Positions 31,138 through 41,682 of a stretch of 64,000 nt of DNA are shown piece after piece. How positions within the stretch are numbered: position 1 is the first letter of the stretch; each line of letters starts with the position of its first letter. The position numbers and the translations under genes are program-made. Where the stretch lies: the NCBI GenBank assembly GCA_954871525.1, contig OX940869.1, forward strand, positions 18,070,001 through 18,134,000. The letters are read 5' to 3'. The notes below the pieces were generated by a model. The model was given only the letters and a program-made list of their open reading frames with translations. It made no database searches and had not been told where the DNA came from. The DNA comes from Parietaria judaica (taxonomy: Eukaryota; Streptophyta; Magnoliopsida; Rosales; Urticaceae).

Positions 31138-32996
31138 TCACTCCGGCGGAGCTTGGGGCCTTTTTTTAGGACCGAATGTCTTGTCTTGCCGGGGGTGTGT
31201 GCCCCGTTGGAGGGGGAACTCCCCGGATATCCTCGTGATGGGATGGTCGCGGTCCCTTTAGAGAGTCTTCGGCTAGGTTTTTCCCTGCCGATCCCTTCTC
31301 TGTTAGTGCGGCTTCTCGTGTCGCTGGACTTGCATCCGCTTCAGGTCCGCCCGGATACTTGGTTGTTTGCCGCCGGGATTTTCTCGATGTGGCGGGAGAG
31401 ACGAGGTCGAGATGTCACTCCTACCCAGCTACGGAGACTCCTGCTCATCGTCGTTTTCCAGGATGACCAAAGGGTCAACAATTGGGTTTTTTCCCGACCC
31501 GTCTGGGGCTTCCAGGTCAGAGATCTGGGTCCGGTCCTAGACCTGGACTGGCATAGTAGGTGGGTTTGGGTCCCGAGTACTTATCTAGGATCCGTTCCCC
31601 GAGGATTCGGGATCCCTCGGCTGTTTATGAGCACCGACGTCGAGGATCGGGGCTTCGTCAGTTTTTTCTTGACGAGGTCCGCCATTCCTGGACATTTTGC
31701 CTATTTTTTAACGAGGGAAGCCTGGATTCGGTCGGGGTGGATGTCTCCTGAGACCGTAGTTGATCCAGTGCCAGGCTTTGAAGAGAGGTCCATTGCTATA
31801 CGTAGTTTTTTCTGCTTCTTTGCCAATACTGATTATTTTGTCGTACTCCGTGGCTGACCTGGTTTTTTTTTCTTTTGCAGATATGGACCGCAGTGACGAG
31901 TGGCTGTGGGGTCTTCCTCCTTTCCCGACTGGTGTGGGGTCTTCTGATATTCCCGCCCCAGGTTATGGGGGAACGAACCCTATCCCCCCGCCTGAGGCAC
32001 CTCCTTTGCCGGGAGAGGATTTTGGTTATGGCGCACCTTCCTGGGCGCACGACTCCGTATATAGTCAGCCTCCGGTGGCTGGTTTGGCATTTCCGGAATA
32101 TTACCCTTCCGCGCCTTATGGCCAGGCTCCGGCGCCTGAGCCGATGTATCCTGGTTACGCTCCCATGGGCGGAGCTAGTCAGGAGGTATGTCTCATTGCT
32201 TTACCGGTCTTTCTCTTTTATTTTCGCGAGAGTGCATGCTTATGTTTTTTGTTGTTCCAGGTGACGCCTCCATATAGCTACTCAACTCGCGGAGAGTCCA
32301 GCCGCGCCGGAGGGTCATACGGGGAGGCTACTTCTGCGGGCCGGATGGGGCATTCCGGAGCGTACAAGGCCGGGCGTCGGGCCGACTCCCCGCATCCCGA
32401 TATGGCCGCATCATTGCAGATCATTCGAGAGTCTCATGAGGGGCATTTGGCTGCCTCTAGAGAGGCCTTTCGGTCTTCGGCCGATGCTGCCCATTATTCT
32501 TCCTAGCTTGGGGCCGCCCACGACGCATTGGCGATGAGGGATGTGGAGATTGCGCACCTTCGGGGAGCACATGCCATCGTGCTTGATTCCGCGAGGTGGG
32601 AGGGCTTCGTGAATGGCGTGGTGGATATGCTCCAGGAAAATCCAAACATGTACCTCTGCACTTCCTTTCTTCTCAACCACCAGGTTCCGCCAGAGGTCTT
32701 GGCGGCTTTGGAGCCTTTTATCTCTCGTTCCTCCTTCGGGGCCAATTATGAACTTTCTGGTGAACGGGGTATCGTTCTCAGCGGGCGTTCATCTTTCGGG
32801 GGTCGGCAGTGTGGATAGCGTGGTCGGCGGAGCTGGGGGTCATGTTCCTCCGGCCTCTCTTTTTGTCGCGGCCGATTTTTATGTTCCTGATCTCGACCAT
32901 ATTGCCCCTGCCGATGAGGTGGCGGAGGATGCGGCTGCTGGTGATGATAGTGTGGACGATGAGGCCACAGATGATGACGATGATCGTTCATCGTGA
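31138..32996 (+). pseudogene. Spliced antisense gene of Tat element B
   Basis: This is the counterpart of 17369-20386. Exon 1, truncated at the left, reads PGVCAPLEGELPGYPRDGM, LRLGFSLPIPSLLVRLL and PLQVRPDTW, and ends at 31801 with donor C|GTAGTT. Intron 1 is 31802-31880 (79 bp). Exon 2 (31881-32185) starts with MDRSDEWLWGLPPF and is Pro/Tyr/Gly-rich. Intron 2 is 32186-32260 (75 bp, GTATGT...TTCCAG). Exon 3 (32261-32996) reads HLRGAHAIVLDSARWEGFVN and ends DEATDDDDDRSS. Frames join correctly across both introns. Breaks: a shift in a T run near 31152, a TAG at 32504-32506 (CAG-type decay) and a shift near 32727. The protein is unidentified apart from the PF04195-like domain. Confidence 0.8.
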
Positions 32997-32999
32997 CAT

Positions 33000-33366
33000 G
33001 CCGCCTTTTTGTTTTTCCTTTTTTTTGAAACAATGGGGAGTTTATTTTTCGCGTGTATAGAACTTATAGCTTCCAATCTTGCCGCGTGTGGCACGAATTT
33101 TGTAGCGCCTTCAGGTGCATCTTTTTGTATAGGCAGACATGTTCTGCTTGTAGCGAGTCGCCGTGGTTCTTTAGGAGTAGTTACTTGTGATGTAACTGTA
33201 ACGTTGACCCCTGAATATGAAACTTTTACTTTCATCTTGCATGTTGGCTCTTTGCTCGTCTCTTATTTGATTGCTTCGAGATAAGATTTGTCTTCTGGCC
33301 ATGTATTAAGCATTCCGGGCTTTTGGCTGATGCCTTGGTCTTATCGCGTGTTACGCGCCGTCAAGC
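33000..33366 (+). other. Likely 3' untranslated region of the antisense gene of element B
   Basis: It matches the corresponding piece of element A (17031-17368), with no coding signal. A T run follows the stop. Confidence 0.45.
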
Positions 33367-34790
33367 GCTCAGTTCTGGGCCGAGGACTACTTGTGAGGCG
33401 GCTTTGTAAACTTAGAGCTGGGTCGCGCTGTATATAGCGCTATAAGTCCCGGACTTATGGCAAGTTGCGCGTCAACAGGCGCTCGGTTCTGGGCCGAGGT
33501 CTACTTGCGAGGTGGCTTTGTAAACTTGGAGCCGGGTCGCGCTGTATATAGTGCTATAAGTCCCAGACTTATGGCAAGTTGCGCGTCAACAAGCGCTCGG
33601 TTCTGGGCGGAGGACTACTTGCGAGGCGGCTTTGTAAACTTGGAGCCGGGTTACCCTGTATATAACGCTATAAGTCCCGGACTTATGGCAAGTTGCTCGT
33701 CAACAAGCGCTCGATTCTGGGCTGAGGACTACTTGCGAGGCGGCTTTGTAAACTTGGAGACGGGTCACGCTGTATATAGTGCTATAAGTCCCGGACTTAT
33801 GGCAAGTTGCGCGTCAACAAGCGCTCGGTTCTGGGCCGACGACTACTTGCGAGGCGGCTTTGTAAACTTGGAGCCGGGTCACGCTGTATATATCGCTTAT
33901 AAGTCCCGGACTTATGGCAAGTTGCGCGTCAACAGGCGCTCGGTTCTGGGCCGAGGACTACGTGCGAGACGGCTTTGTAAACTTGGAGCCGGGTCGCGCT
34001 GTATATAGCGCTATAAGTCCCGGACTTATGGCAAGTTGCGCGTCAACAAGCGCTCGGTTCTGGGCCGAAGACTACTTGCGAGGCAGCTTTGTAAACTTGG
34101 AGCCGGGTCGCGCTGTATATAACGCTATAAGTCCCAGACTTATGGCAAGTTGCACGTCAATAAGCGCTCGGTTCTGGGCCGAGGACTACTTACGAGGTGG
34201 CTTTGTAAACTTGGAGCCGGGTCGCACTGTATATAGCGCTGTAAGTCCCAGACTTATGGCAAGTTGCGCGTCAACAAGCGCTCGGTTCTGGGCTGAGGAC
34301 TACTTGCGAGGCGGCTTTGTAAGCTTGGAGCCGGGTCGCGCTGTATATAACGCTTATAAGTCCCGGACTTATGGCAAGTTGCGCGTCAACAAGCGCTCGG
34401 TTTTGGGCCGAGGACTACTTGCGAGGCGGCTTTGTAAACTTGGAGCCAGGTCGCGCTGTATATAACGCTATAAGTCCCGGACTTATGGCAAGTTGCACGT
34501 CAATAAGCGCTCGGTTCTGGGCCGAGGACTACTTGCGAGGCGGCTTTGTAAACTTGGAGCCGGGTCGCACTGTATATAGCGCTATAAGTCCCGGACTTAT
34601 GTCAAGTTGCACGTCAACAAGCGCTCGGTTCTGGGCCGAGGACTACTTGCGAGGCGGCTTTGTAAACTTGGAGCCGGGTCGTGCTGTATATAACGCTATA
34701 AGTTCCGGTCTTATGGCAAGTTGCTCGTCAACAAGCGCTCGGTTCTGGGCTGAGGACTACTTGCGAGGCGTCTTTGTATCCTTAGTTGGC
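33367..34790 (-). repeat. 114-bp tandem array of element B
   Basis: About 12.5 copies; GCTCGGTTCTGGGC-type words recur every 114 bp (33367, 33481, 33595, 33709 ... 34737, with two one-base insertions). Units contain ATAAGTCCCGGACTTAT, TATAGCGCTATA and CTCGG...CCGAG palindromes. Plus-strand frames with a 38-residue period (SARFWAEDYLRGGFVNLEPG) run through five or more units. The array is homologous to the one in element A in the same relative place. Confidence 0.95.
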
Positions 34791-34850
34791 GGGATCGAGA
34801 TCCGGGCCTTTCTCGGTCTTTTTTTTTTTTTTTGTATTTTCCTTTCTTTT

Positions 34851-34873
34851 TCCTATATCAACCCCCCAGTTTC
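34851..34873 (-). promoter_or_regulatory. Second, internal polypurine tract of element B
   Basis: On the minus strand it reads AACTGGGGGGTTGATATAGG, matching 15574-15595 of element A and again lying between pol and the tandem array. It is followed by an A-rich run on the minus strand. Confidence 0.55.
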
Positions 34874-35116
34874 CAAGTAAACTTGTAAAGGTTGTGAGGA
34901 AACTTTAAGAGGCATTTATTCGTAGAAAAAAGGAAGACTTTATATATACCATTTGGCGTTTCCTGTGGCTCTTCTTTTACATATGTTGGCTATCGGAGCA
35001 ACTTCCGAGCCGGTGGTTCATCATCTCGGGGTTTTCCTTCGGGTTGGATCTTAGCTTCAGCTTTTTCCATCTCATTTTTACCCCTAGCCTTGTCGGGGCT
35101 CACTGGTGGTACTGTT

Positions 35117-36076
35117 TCAGGTGTACTCCAAGCGATGCAGCGTTTCCGCGAGGTAGGCCGCCATGTTCTCCTCTTTAGCCTGGTACTCTCCTTCTACTTG
35201 CTTCACGATCAGTCGAGAGTCGTAGTAGATCTTTAACTTTTTTTCCTTGAGTTTTTGAACGATCTGAAGTCCGGCCAGCAGTGCGTCGTACTCTGCCTCG
35301 TTGTTTATGGCGTTGAACATGAATCGGATGGCGTAGCGTAGCTTTCCACCTTCGGGGTTGGTAAGCAGGATACCTGCCCCTGAGCCGTTGGTGTTGGAGG
35401 CGCCGTCCACGTGGAGGCTCCAGACGGGACTGTCGGGGCTCTATTTTTGTTTGGCTGTTTGGGGCAGCCTGTCGAGCTCTTCTTCGGTTTTGACTTCCGC
35501 CTCATATGTGAATTTGGCGATGAAGTCTGCTACCGTCTGTGCTTTGATGGCAATTCGGGGCTGGTACTCCACACCGTATTCTCCCAGTTCTTGTGACCAG
35601 ATCGTCATTCGAGCTGAGGTGCCTTTGAGGAGCGCCTTTTGGACCGGATGCTCCATTCTCACTATGATTTGGTGAGCTTGGAAGTATTGGCGGAGCTTCG
35701 TTGCGGTGGTGATCAGCGCGAGTGCCAGCTTTTCGATCTGCGTGTAGCGGGTCTCGGCGTCGAGGAGAGCCTTGCTGACGTAATAGACCGGCATCTGCTT
35801 CTTTTCTTCTTCTCGAACCAAGACCGCGCTGACGGCCCTGGTTGTGATGGAGAGATAGAGGAACATGGCCTCATTGTCTTTTGGTTTTGACAATAAAGGC
35901 GGTGACCCAAGGTAGGCTTTCAGTTCCTAGAATGCGGCTTCGCACTTCTCGTCCCATGCGAAATTCTTTCCGCCTTTGAATGCTTGGAAGAATGGTTGGC
36001 ACCAGTCATTTGCTTTTGACAAGAATCGTCCCAGGGCGTTGATGCGCCCGTTGAGGCTTTGCACTTCCTTGATTCT
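35117..36076 (-). pseudogene. RNase H and truncated second RNase H of element B
   Basis: The first RNase H (35893-35441 open) shows TRAVSAVLVREEEKKQMPVY and YVSKALLDAETRY. The second starts near 35410 (DGASNTNGSGAGILLT, NNEAEYDALLAGLQI, YYDSRLIVKQVEGEY) and ends abruptly at ETLHRLEYT, where the sequence jumps to the stop region seen at 15298 in element A. The last catalytic block and all of integrase are absent. TGA near 36070 and TAG near 35930 interrupt the upstream part. Confidence 0.88.
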
Positions 36077-37081
36077 TCAGGGGCTCTTCATTTCGATTAG
36101 AGCTCGGATTATTTCGGTGTTCGCTTCAATCCCTCGTTGGTTGACGTTGAATCCTAGGAACTTCCCAGACTCGACTCCGAACGCGCACTTGGTCGGGTTC
36201 AGTTTCATCTGGTACCTTCGGAGAAGAGTGAAGGTTTCTCGAAGGTCCTTGACGTGGTCTGTTTCTTCAAGGCTTTTCACGATCATGTCGTCGACATAGA
36301 CTTCCATTATTTTCCCGATCAGCGGGGCGAACATCCGATTGACCAAGCGTTGGTATATGGCTCCACCGTTTTTGAGCCCAAAGGGCATTACTTTGTAACA
36401 GTACAGACCACGGTCGGTGATGAACATGGTGTGTATCTGGTCAGGCTCGTGCATTCGGATTTGATTGTATCCTGAATACGCGTTCATCATGCTCATAAGT
36501 TGGTGGCCGGCGGTCGTGTCTACTAGCTGATCGATCATCGGGAGAGGAAAATAATCCTTTGGACATGCTGTGTTGAGGTCGGAATAGTCTATGCAGATTC
36601 GCCATTTGCCGTTGGGTTTTTTCACCATCACGACGTTGGACACCCAATCCGGGTATGTGACTTCCTTGATGAAGTCTGCCGTGATGAGTTTGTTGACTTC
36701 GTCGTTGATGGCTTGATACCTTTCGGGATTAAAGGCCCGCCGTCGTTGTACTTTGGGCGCCCTTCCTTTCTCGATATTGAGTCTGTGGACGGCGACTTCG
36801 GGATCGATGCCTGGCATGTCGGCGTGCAACCATGCGAAAACGTCCTTGAACTCTCACAAGAAGGCTGCCAGTTGCGTTTTAATCATGACGGGCAGCTGGA
36901 CACCGACCGAAACGGTCCTATCTGGCTTTTCTTCGTCCAGGACAACGGCTGTTACGTCGGAAGATGGTTCCATCGTGGGTTTGCGTCTCGCGTCTCTTGG
37001 GTCGAGCTCGCCGAACATCCGTGCCTTCTCGGAATCGGGGGTAATATTTTCATTTAGCTGTTGGATCGTGTGGATTACCAA
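36077..37081 (-). pseudogene. Reverse transcriptase of element B
   Basis: The open part 36829-36077 shows RAPKVQRRRAFNPERYQAIN, WRICIDYSDLNTACPKDY, SGYNQIRMHEPDQ, GLYCYKVMPFGLKNGGA, YQRLVNRMF and catalytic YVDDMIVKS, with all residues in place. Upstream (37081-36854) it is separated by a TGA at about 36852-36854 where element A has CGA. The end shows FGVESGKFLGFNVNQRG, the segment that suffers a one-base loss in element A. Apart from the TGA this is the better preserved RT of the two. Confidence 0.9.
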
Positions 37082-37543
37082 CTCGCTTTTCCCAGTTTTC
37101 GTCCCTTGGGCGTAACAGGTTCTGGATTCCCGTTGGCTTCCTCTCAGGATTCCGATCCCGTTTTCTGTGGGAAATTTTACTAGCAGGTGGAAAGTGGAGG
37201 CGATGACCTAGAGTTTGTTGAGAGATGCCCTTCCCATGATGATGTTGTAAGATGAAAGTTGGTCCACCAAGAGATATCGGATCATTTTGGTGACCATGGC
37301 CCCGTCTTCGGATCCGAACGTTGTTGGGAGGTCGATGGCTCATTCGGCAAAGACCGGCTTTCTGTTGAAACCGTAGAGCAGGGTCTTGATGGGCGTCGGG
37401 ACGAGTCCTCCCAGACTCATGCGATCAAGGGCGGTCTTGAAGATAACGTCAGCCGAGCTTCCATTGTCGACCAGCACTCGCCTGATTCGGTTGTTGGCGA
37501 TCAGCGTCTCTATCACGATGGTGTCGTTGTGAGGATGTGAGAT
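37082..37543 (-). pseudogene. Protease region of element B
   Basis: The minus-strand text around 37500-37440 contains RIRRVLVDNGSSADVIFKTA, the protease loop shared with element A. Stops interrupt it: TGA follows EEEAR (about 37543), where A has CGA, and further ones occur around 37340 and 37208. No enzyme can be made. Confidence 0.8.
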
Positions 37544-38878
37544 TCACCGAGCCTCTTCTTCTGTGAAAGTGATGGTTTGGCTGAGTTTGATCTGGTGTTC
37601 CTCGACGTCACTTTCCAGGGCTCGGGTGTATCTCTTTCGTTTATTATTGGAGTCCCCAGTTTGTGGTCCACCTAGGATAATGGATACAACATGATACTGG
37701 GGAGCTTTGCCTTTGGTTCGCTCTTCGTCTTGGCGGGGCTTGTGATTGTCTTGGGGTTGTTCATCTTCTCGAGGCAGAGGGTTGCTGGCTTTTCCGCTTC
37801 CCGCCACAAGTTTCTTGACAAACTCTTTCAACTGTCCGTCTTGGATGAGCTGCTCGATTTGTTTCCTTAGTTGCCAGCATTCTGACATCAGGTGGCCGTG
37901 GTCCTGATGATATTCGCAGTACCGATCTTTGTCTCGGTTGGCCTTCCTGGGCAGAGGCCGTGGAGGACCGAACTTCTCTTTGTGGAGGTTAAAAATCGTT
38001 GCCGGTGACACAGTCAGCGGGGTGTAATTTGTGTCCTTGCGAAAACCTTCCGCTCGCCTAGGGCGCTGTTGTCGTCCTTCAGAGTTTGACTACTGGTGTT
38101 GCCTCTTTCTTTGAGACTCGTCAGCATCCCTCATTTGGTCGTTCCGGCTTTGCTCGTCTAGGCTGAGTTGGCTTCGACTGACAAAGTATTCGTCGGCGGC
38201 GATGTCTTCCGCTGCCCTAGCCATTAGTTCGGCCATGGAAGCAGGTCTCTTTTTGACAAGGGAGCGCGTGAATTCGCTCACCGGGAGGCCGTCGATTACT
38301 GCGGTGGCGGCGTTGTCGTCGGTGTAACTAACGACTTTATTCGCCTCCCTCGTGAACCTTTTTAAGTAAGCATGGAGAGAATCGTCTTTGCGTTGCTTGA
38401 GGGACCATAGGTACGACTTTCCTTTTCGCTGTGTGATCGAGCTAGCGAAGTGGGATATGAAGCGTTTTGTCAGCTCTTCAAAGGATTCAATCGACCCTTT
38501 GGGGAGTCGTTGGTACCATTCGAAGGCCGGTCCTGCAAGGGTGAGGCAGAATGCCTGGCATATTGTGGAGGGCGAGCATCTCTTCACCCGCATGGCAAAC
38601 TGGTATTGTACTAGATGGTATGTGGGATCTGTCGTGCCGTCGTAGACGAGATTTAGCGGGAATCGGAGGTCTCCGCTGAGATCTTCGTCGAGTAGGTGGC
38701 TTGCCAGAGGGGAGATGATTCCCTCCGCCATACTTCGTTTGGCGGGATCAGTGCTATTGGTGGCGGCGAGTTCTCTCAGCTCTCTTCTCAGAGCCTGGAC
38801 CTCGTTTCTCAGTCTGTCGTTTGGCAGAGGTGCTTCAGGTGCCGGGGCTGTGTTGGCTCCTCTCGTCATGTGATACAT
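37544..38878 (-). pseudogene. gag: Gag of element B, main part
   Basis: The core runs from 38878 to 38090: LRNEVQALRRELRELAATNS, then a gag domain with FEWYQRLPKGSIESFEELTK and SYLWSLKQRKDDSLHAYL. After a TAG near 38090 the frame continues with YCEYHQDHGHLMSECWQLRK, a C2HC knuckle (about 37900). A Lys/Gln/Pro-rich linker leads to protease. It is better preserved than the copy in element A. Confidence 0.9.
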
Positions 38879-39435
38879 GGCGGGGGGTGCGGAACTTCTA
38901 GACCCTTCTGATTCGGCACTGTCCAGATCTCCCAGAAGGCGAGGTTCTTCCTTTCATCGTTCGAGGTGTCGTCGTAAGTCTCCTTCTTGACGGGAATGAC
39001 TTAGACGGTGACGGAGATCCTCCTAATTTTCTGGACGTGCTCGGGCGGGCGCCTGTTGACGACGACGGTTTTTTTGCGCCTTAATACTTTTAGCGTTACT
39101 TTCGTCTCCTCCCAGACGTGCAAAGGCTGAACGTCGGGTCGACTGTGATTGGATCGGCTCTTGAATGCCTCGATAGGCCTGCTGAGTTGCAGGTGGCCCT
39201 CGTTGTGTGAGTTCGAGGGCCTCTTCTGGGCTCTCCTCTTCGTCGATGGCTTCAAGGATGGTGTCGTTGTTGCCGAGACGTTTGGACACAAGATCGGCCA
39301 GGCGGAAGACACTATCTTCCAGCCGGGTTAGCCTTTCTTTTTCTTTGTTGATAGCGGGCTCTTGTCGCGTGCTTGTCTCGGGCCGGTTGAGAGCCTGGGT
39401 TCGGCGTGCGTTCACCCGAGCCCGAGTGTTGAGAG
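38879..39435 (-). pseudogene. Gag N-terminus of element B, cut by the solo LTR
   Basis: The minus frame up to 39435 reads NTRARVNARRTQALNRPETS, then an acidic stretch EAIDEEESPEEALELTQRGP. The solo LTR at 39436 removes the natural start; an ATG just inside that LTR is in frame only by chance. A related start, MTSRASASQRAML...ALNTRAQ, is seen in G3 at 47064. A frame change occurs near 39000. Confidence 0.65.
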
Positions 39436-41288
39436 TGTTGGACATATGTGTCCTTAAACAAGATATTTTATCCATTTGTAAAAGATTATGATATGTCTTT
39501 GAATAAAGATGATACTTATTATGTTAATCTTATTATAGTTTCTAGTAGAGTAAAATAGAATGTTTGTTTCCTTAGTTCATAAAGAATGCAATTATGTTAT
39601 TATTATCACAACAGAGTCAATGTGAGGAAGAATTAATAATCATAATAAATGAACATAAAATGTCTGTGACCTGATCAACTGGGTGAGAGCCCATTAATCG
39701 TATAAGGTCATTAATACGACTAAGTGACAATCCTATTCTGGATTTTGTGTGTGTCACACTCACTAGAAGTGCATTAAGTATGAAGTGTCTTCATACTGGA
39801 CTGGACCTGACTTAAACTCCGGAAGTTATCATATAAGACCGTCACTGATAACTTGGAGTTGAGTCACTAGTAGATGATCAAATGGATATTCGATCTAAGT
39901 CCTGAGTGATCTTTGGTACTTTGGCCAAAACCCTAAAATCAATCTTATCCTTTAGATCGGAGATGATTAATATCAACCATCGGATTAAGATGATTGATAT
40001 TTGACCTAACCCCAATTCGAAAATAGTAGCTTGGTGACCAAGCTTAGGGTTTTCAAATTTGACCTAATTAATTGTATCCGTTAGATCGGTTTAAGATTTA
40101 ATCTTTACCATCGGATTGGAAATTAATTAATCGTATATATAATATATAATTTTCAAAATATGATTAAGGATTAAATCGAATTAGGGCTTTTACTAAGTCT
40201 TAAGATATTTAATTTTATCCTAAACTAATTTGATCCATTAGATCGGTCTAAGATTAATTTGAGCCGTTGGATCTAGATAATTAATGAAATTTTGAAATTA
40301 ATATTGTGTATATATATATATATATATTTTCGAATAAGATAAATAAGTAGATAAGATTGGTATATCTTTTTACCAAGTCTTTCTTATTTAAAATTAAATC
40401 CCTAATTAATTATATCCATTGGATTCTGATAAGATTGAATCTTATCCATTGGATTAAGATAATTAATTATATTTAATTATAAATTTCTAAATTGATTATA
40501 TATATATATATATTTTCGATTTTTATTTAATAAGAAGATAAGATTGGTTTTTTATATTTACCAAGTCTTTCTTATTTAATTAAATACCTAAATAATTATA
40601 ACCATTGGATTTAGATGAGATTGAATCTTAGCCATTGGATTGAGATAATTATTGTATTTAATTATAAGAAAATCGAAAAATGATGAGAGAATTTCTCTAA
40701 TTCGGTTACAGGCCAAGTCTATAAATAGGGAGCTCATTTACAACATTTTTCACACCTTCCCCAGAGCAAAAACTCGAGCTCTCCCTCTCTCTCTAGGGTC
40801 TGCGAGTTTTCTGCTTCTGATCTCTTTTCTGGTTCGACTTAGGAGACTTTTTCTCCAGAAGCTTCAAAAGAACCTCAATTAAATTTTGCGATGGAGTCCT
40901 GCTGGCGAAGCCCACGCTTTGGTACGAGGAGTCCAGGAGAATATCCCGGAAGATCACGGGTGTTTCCCTCAGCACCGGCGGAGCCCTGCCGAACTTCAGA
41001 GTCCGCAGCCAGAAACGTCAATTGAGGTTCGGCCTTATGCATTGGGTTAATAACTTCAAACATTTACCGCTTTCTATTTATTTCTTATTTCGACTATGAT
41101 ATTAATAATGAGTTGTGAATATTAAATATGTAATATTTATCGGATCTTGTTAAAATGGTTATTACCCGATATCCGTGCCGTTACGATAACAAGTTTTCCG
41201 CTTTAAAATAATTTTTAAATGTTACCGGGAGGGCTCGGAGGCATATTTCATGGTAATGGAGTCGGGAATCAAACCCTGATTTCCAACA
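39436..41288 (+). repeat. Solo LTR of the copia 1 family
   Basis: 1853 bp, TGTTGGACATATGTGTCC...GATTTCCAACA, in the same orientation as the copia 1 LTRs. Flanks are GAGAG (39431-39435) and GAGAA (41289-41293), a target duplication with one change. It lacks a part present in copia 1 LTRs (after CCTGAGTGATCT at about 39914) and is more diverged. No internal domain is present, so it arose by LTR-LTR recombination. TATAAATA near 40721. Confidence 0.88.
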
Positions 41289-41339
41289 GAGAACGATACT
41301 TCCCGCGGGGCGGGAAGAGGTGCCTTCCGTCGTATCTGA

Positions 41340-41640
41340 CAACGAAGTTTCAAGCGTCTTCGAGTGTCTTCGAATGTGTTCGAATGCCTTCGAGTGTGTT
41401 CAAACGCCTTCGAGTTTCTTCTAATGCCTCAGAGTGTGTTCGAACGCCTTCGAGTTTCTTCGAACGCCTCCGAGTGTGTTCGAATGCCTTCGAGTTTCTT
41501 CGAGTGTGTTCGAATGTGTTCGAATGTACTCGAATATCTTTGAATGTGGCCGGATGTCTTCGAACGCCTTCGAGTGTGTTCGAATGCGTTCGAATGTACT
41601 CGAAGACCTGCGAATGTGGTCGGGTGTGCTGGTAGGGTCT
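41340..41640 (-). repeat. Degenerate minisatellite in the leader of element B
   Basis: Words such as TTCGAGTGTGTTCGAATGCC and TTCGAACGCC recur about every 10-30 bp. It lies between the primer-binding site and gag on the minus strand. Frames through it on both strands are repetitive and not convincing genes. Confidence 0.8.
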
Positions 41641-41662
41641 CGAGGTTTTAAAATCGTGGTCC

Positions 41663-41679
41663 CCCACCTTCTAGCGCCA
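41663..41679 (-). promoter_or_regulatory. Primer-binding site of element B
   Basis: TGGCGCTAGAAGGTGGG on the minus strand, three bases after the LTR end. It is the same type as in G3 (46974-46990) and begins with the TGG expected for a tRNA CCA end. I do not name the tRNA. Confidence 0.8.
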
Positions 41680-41682
41680 AAA

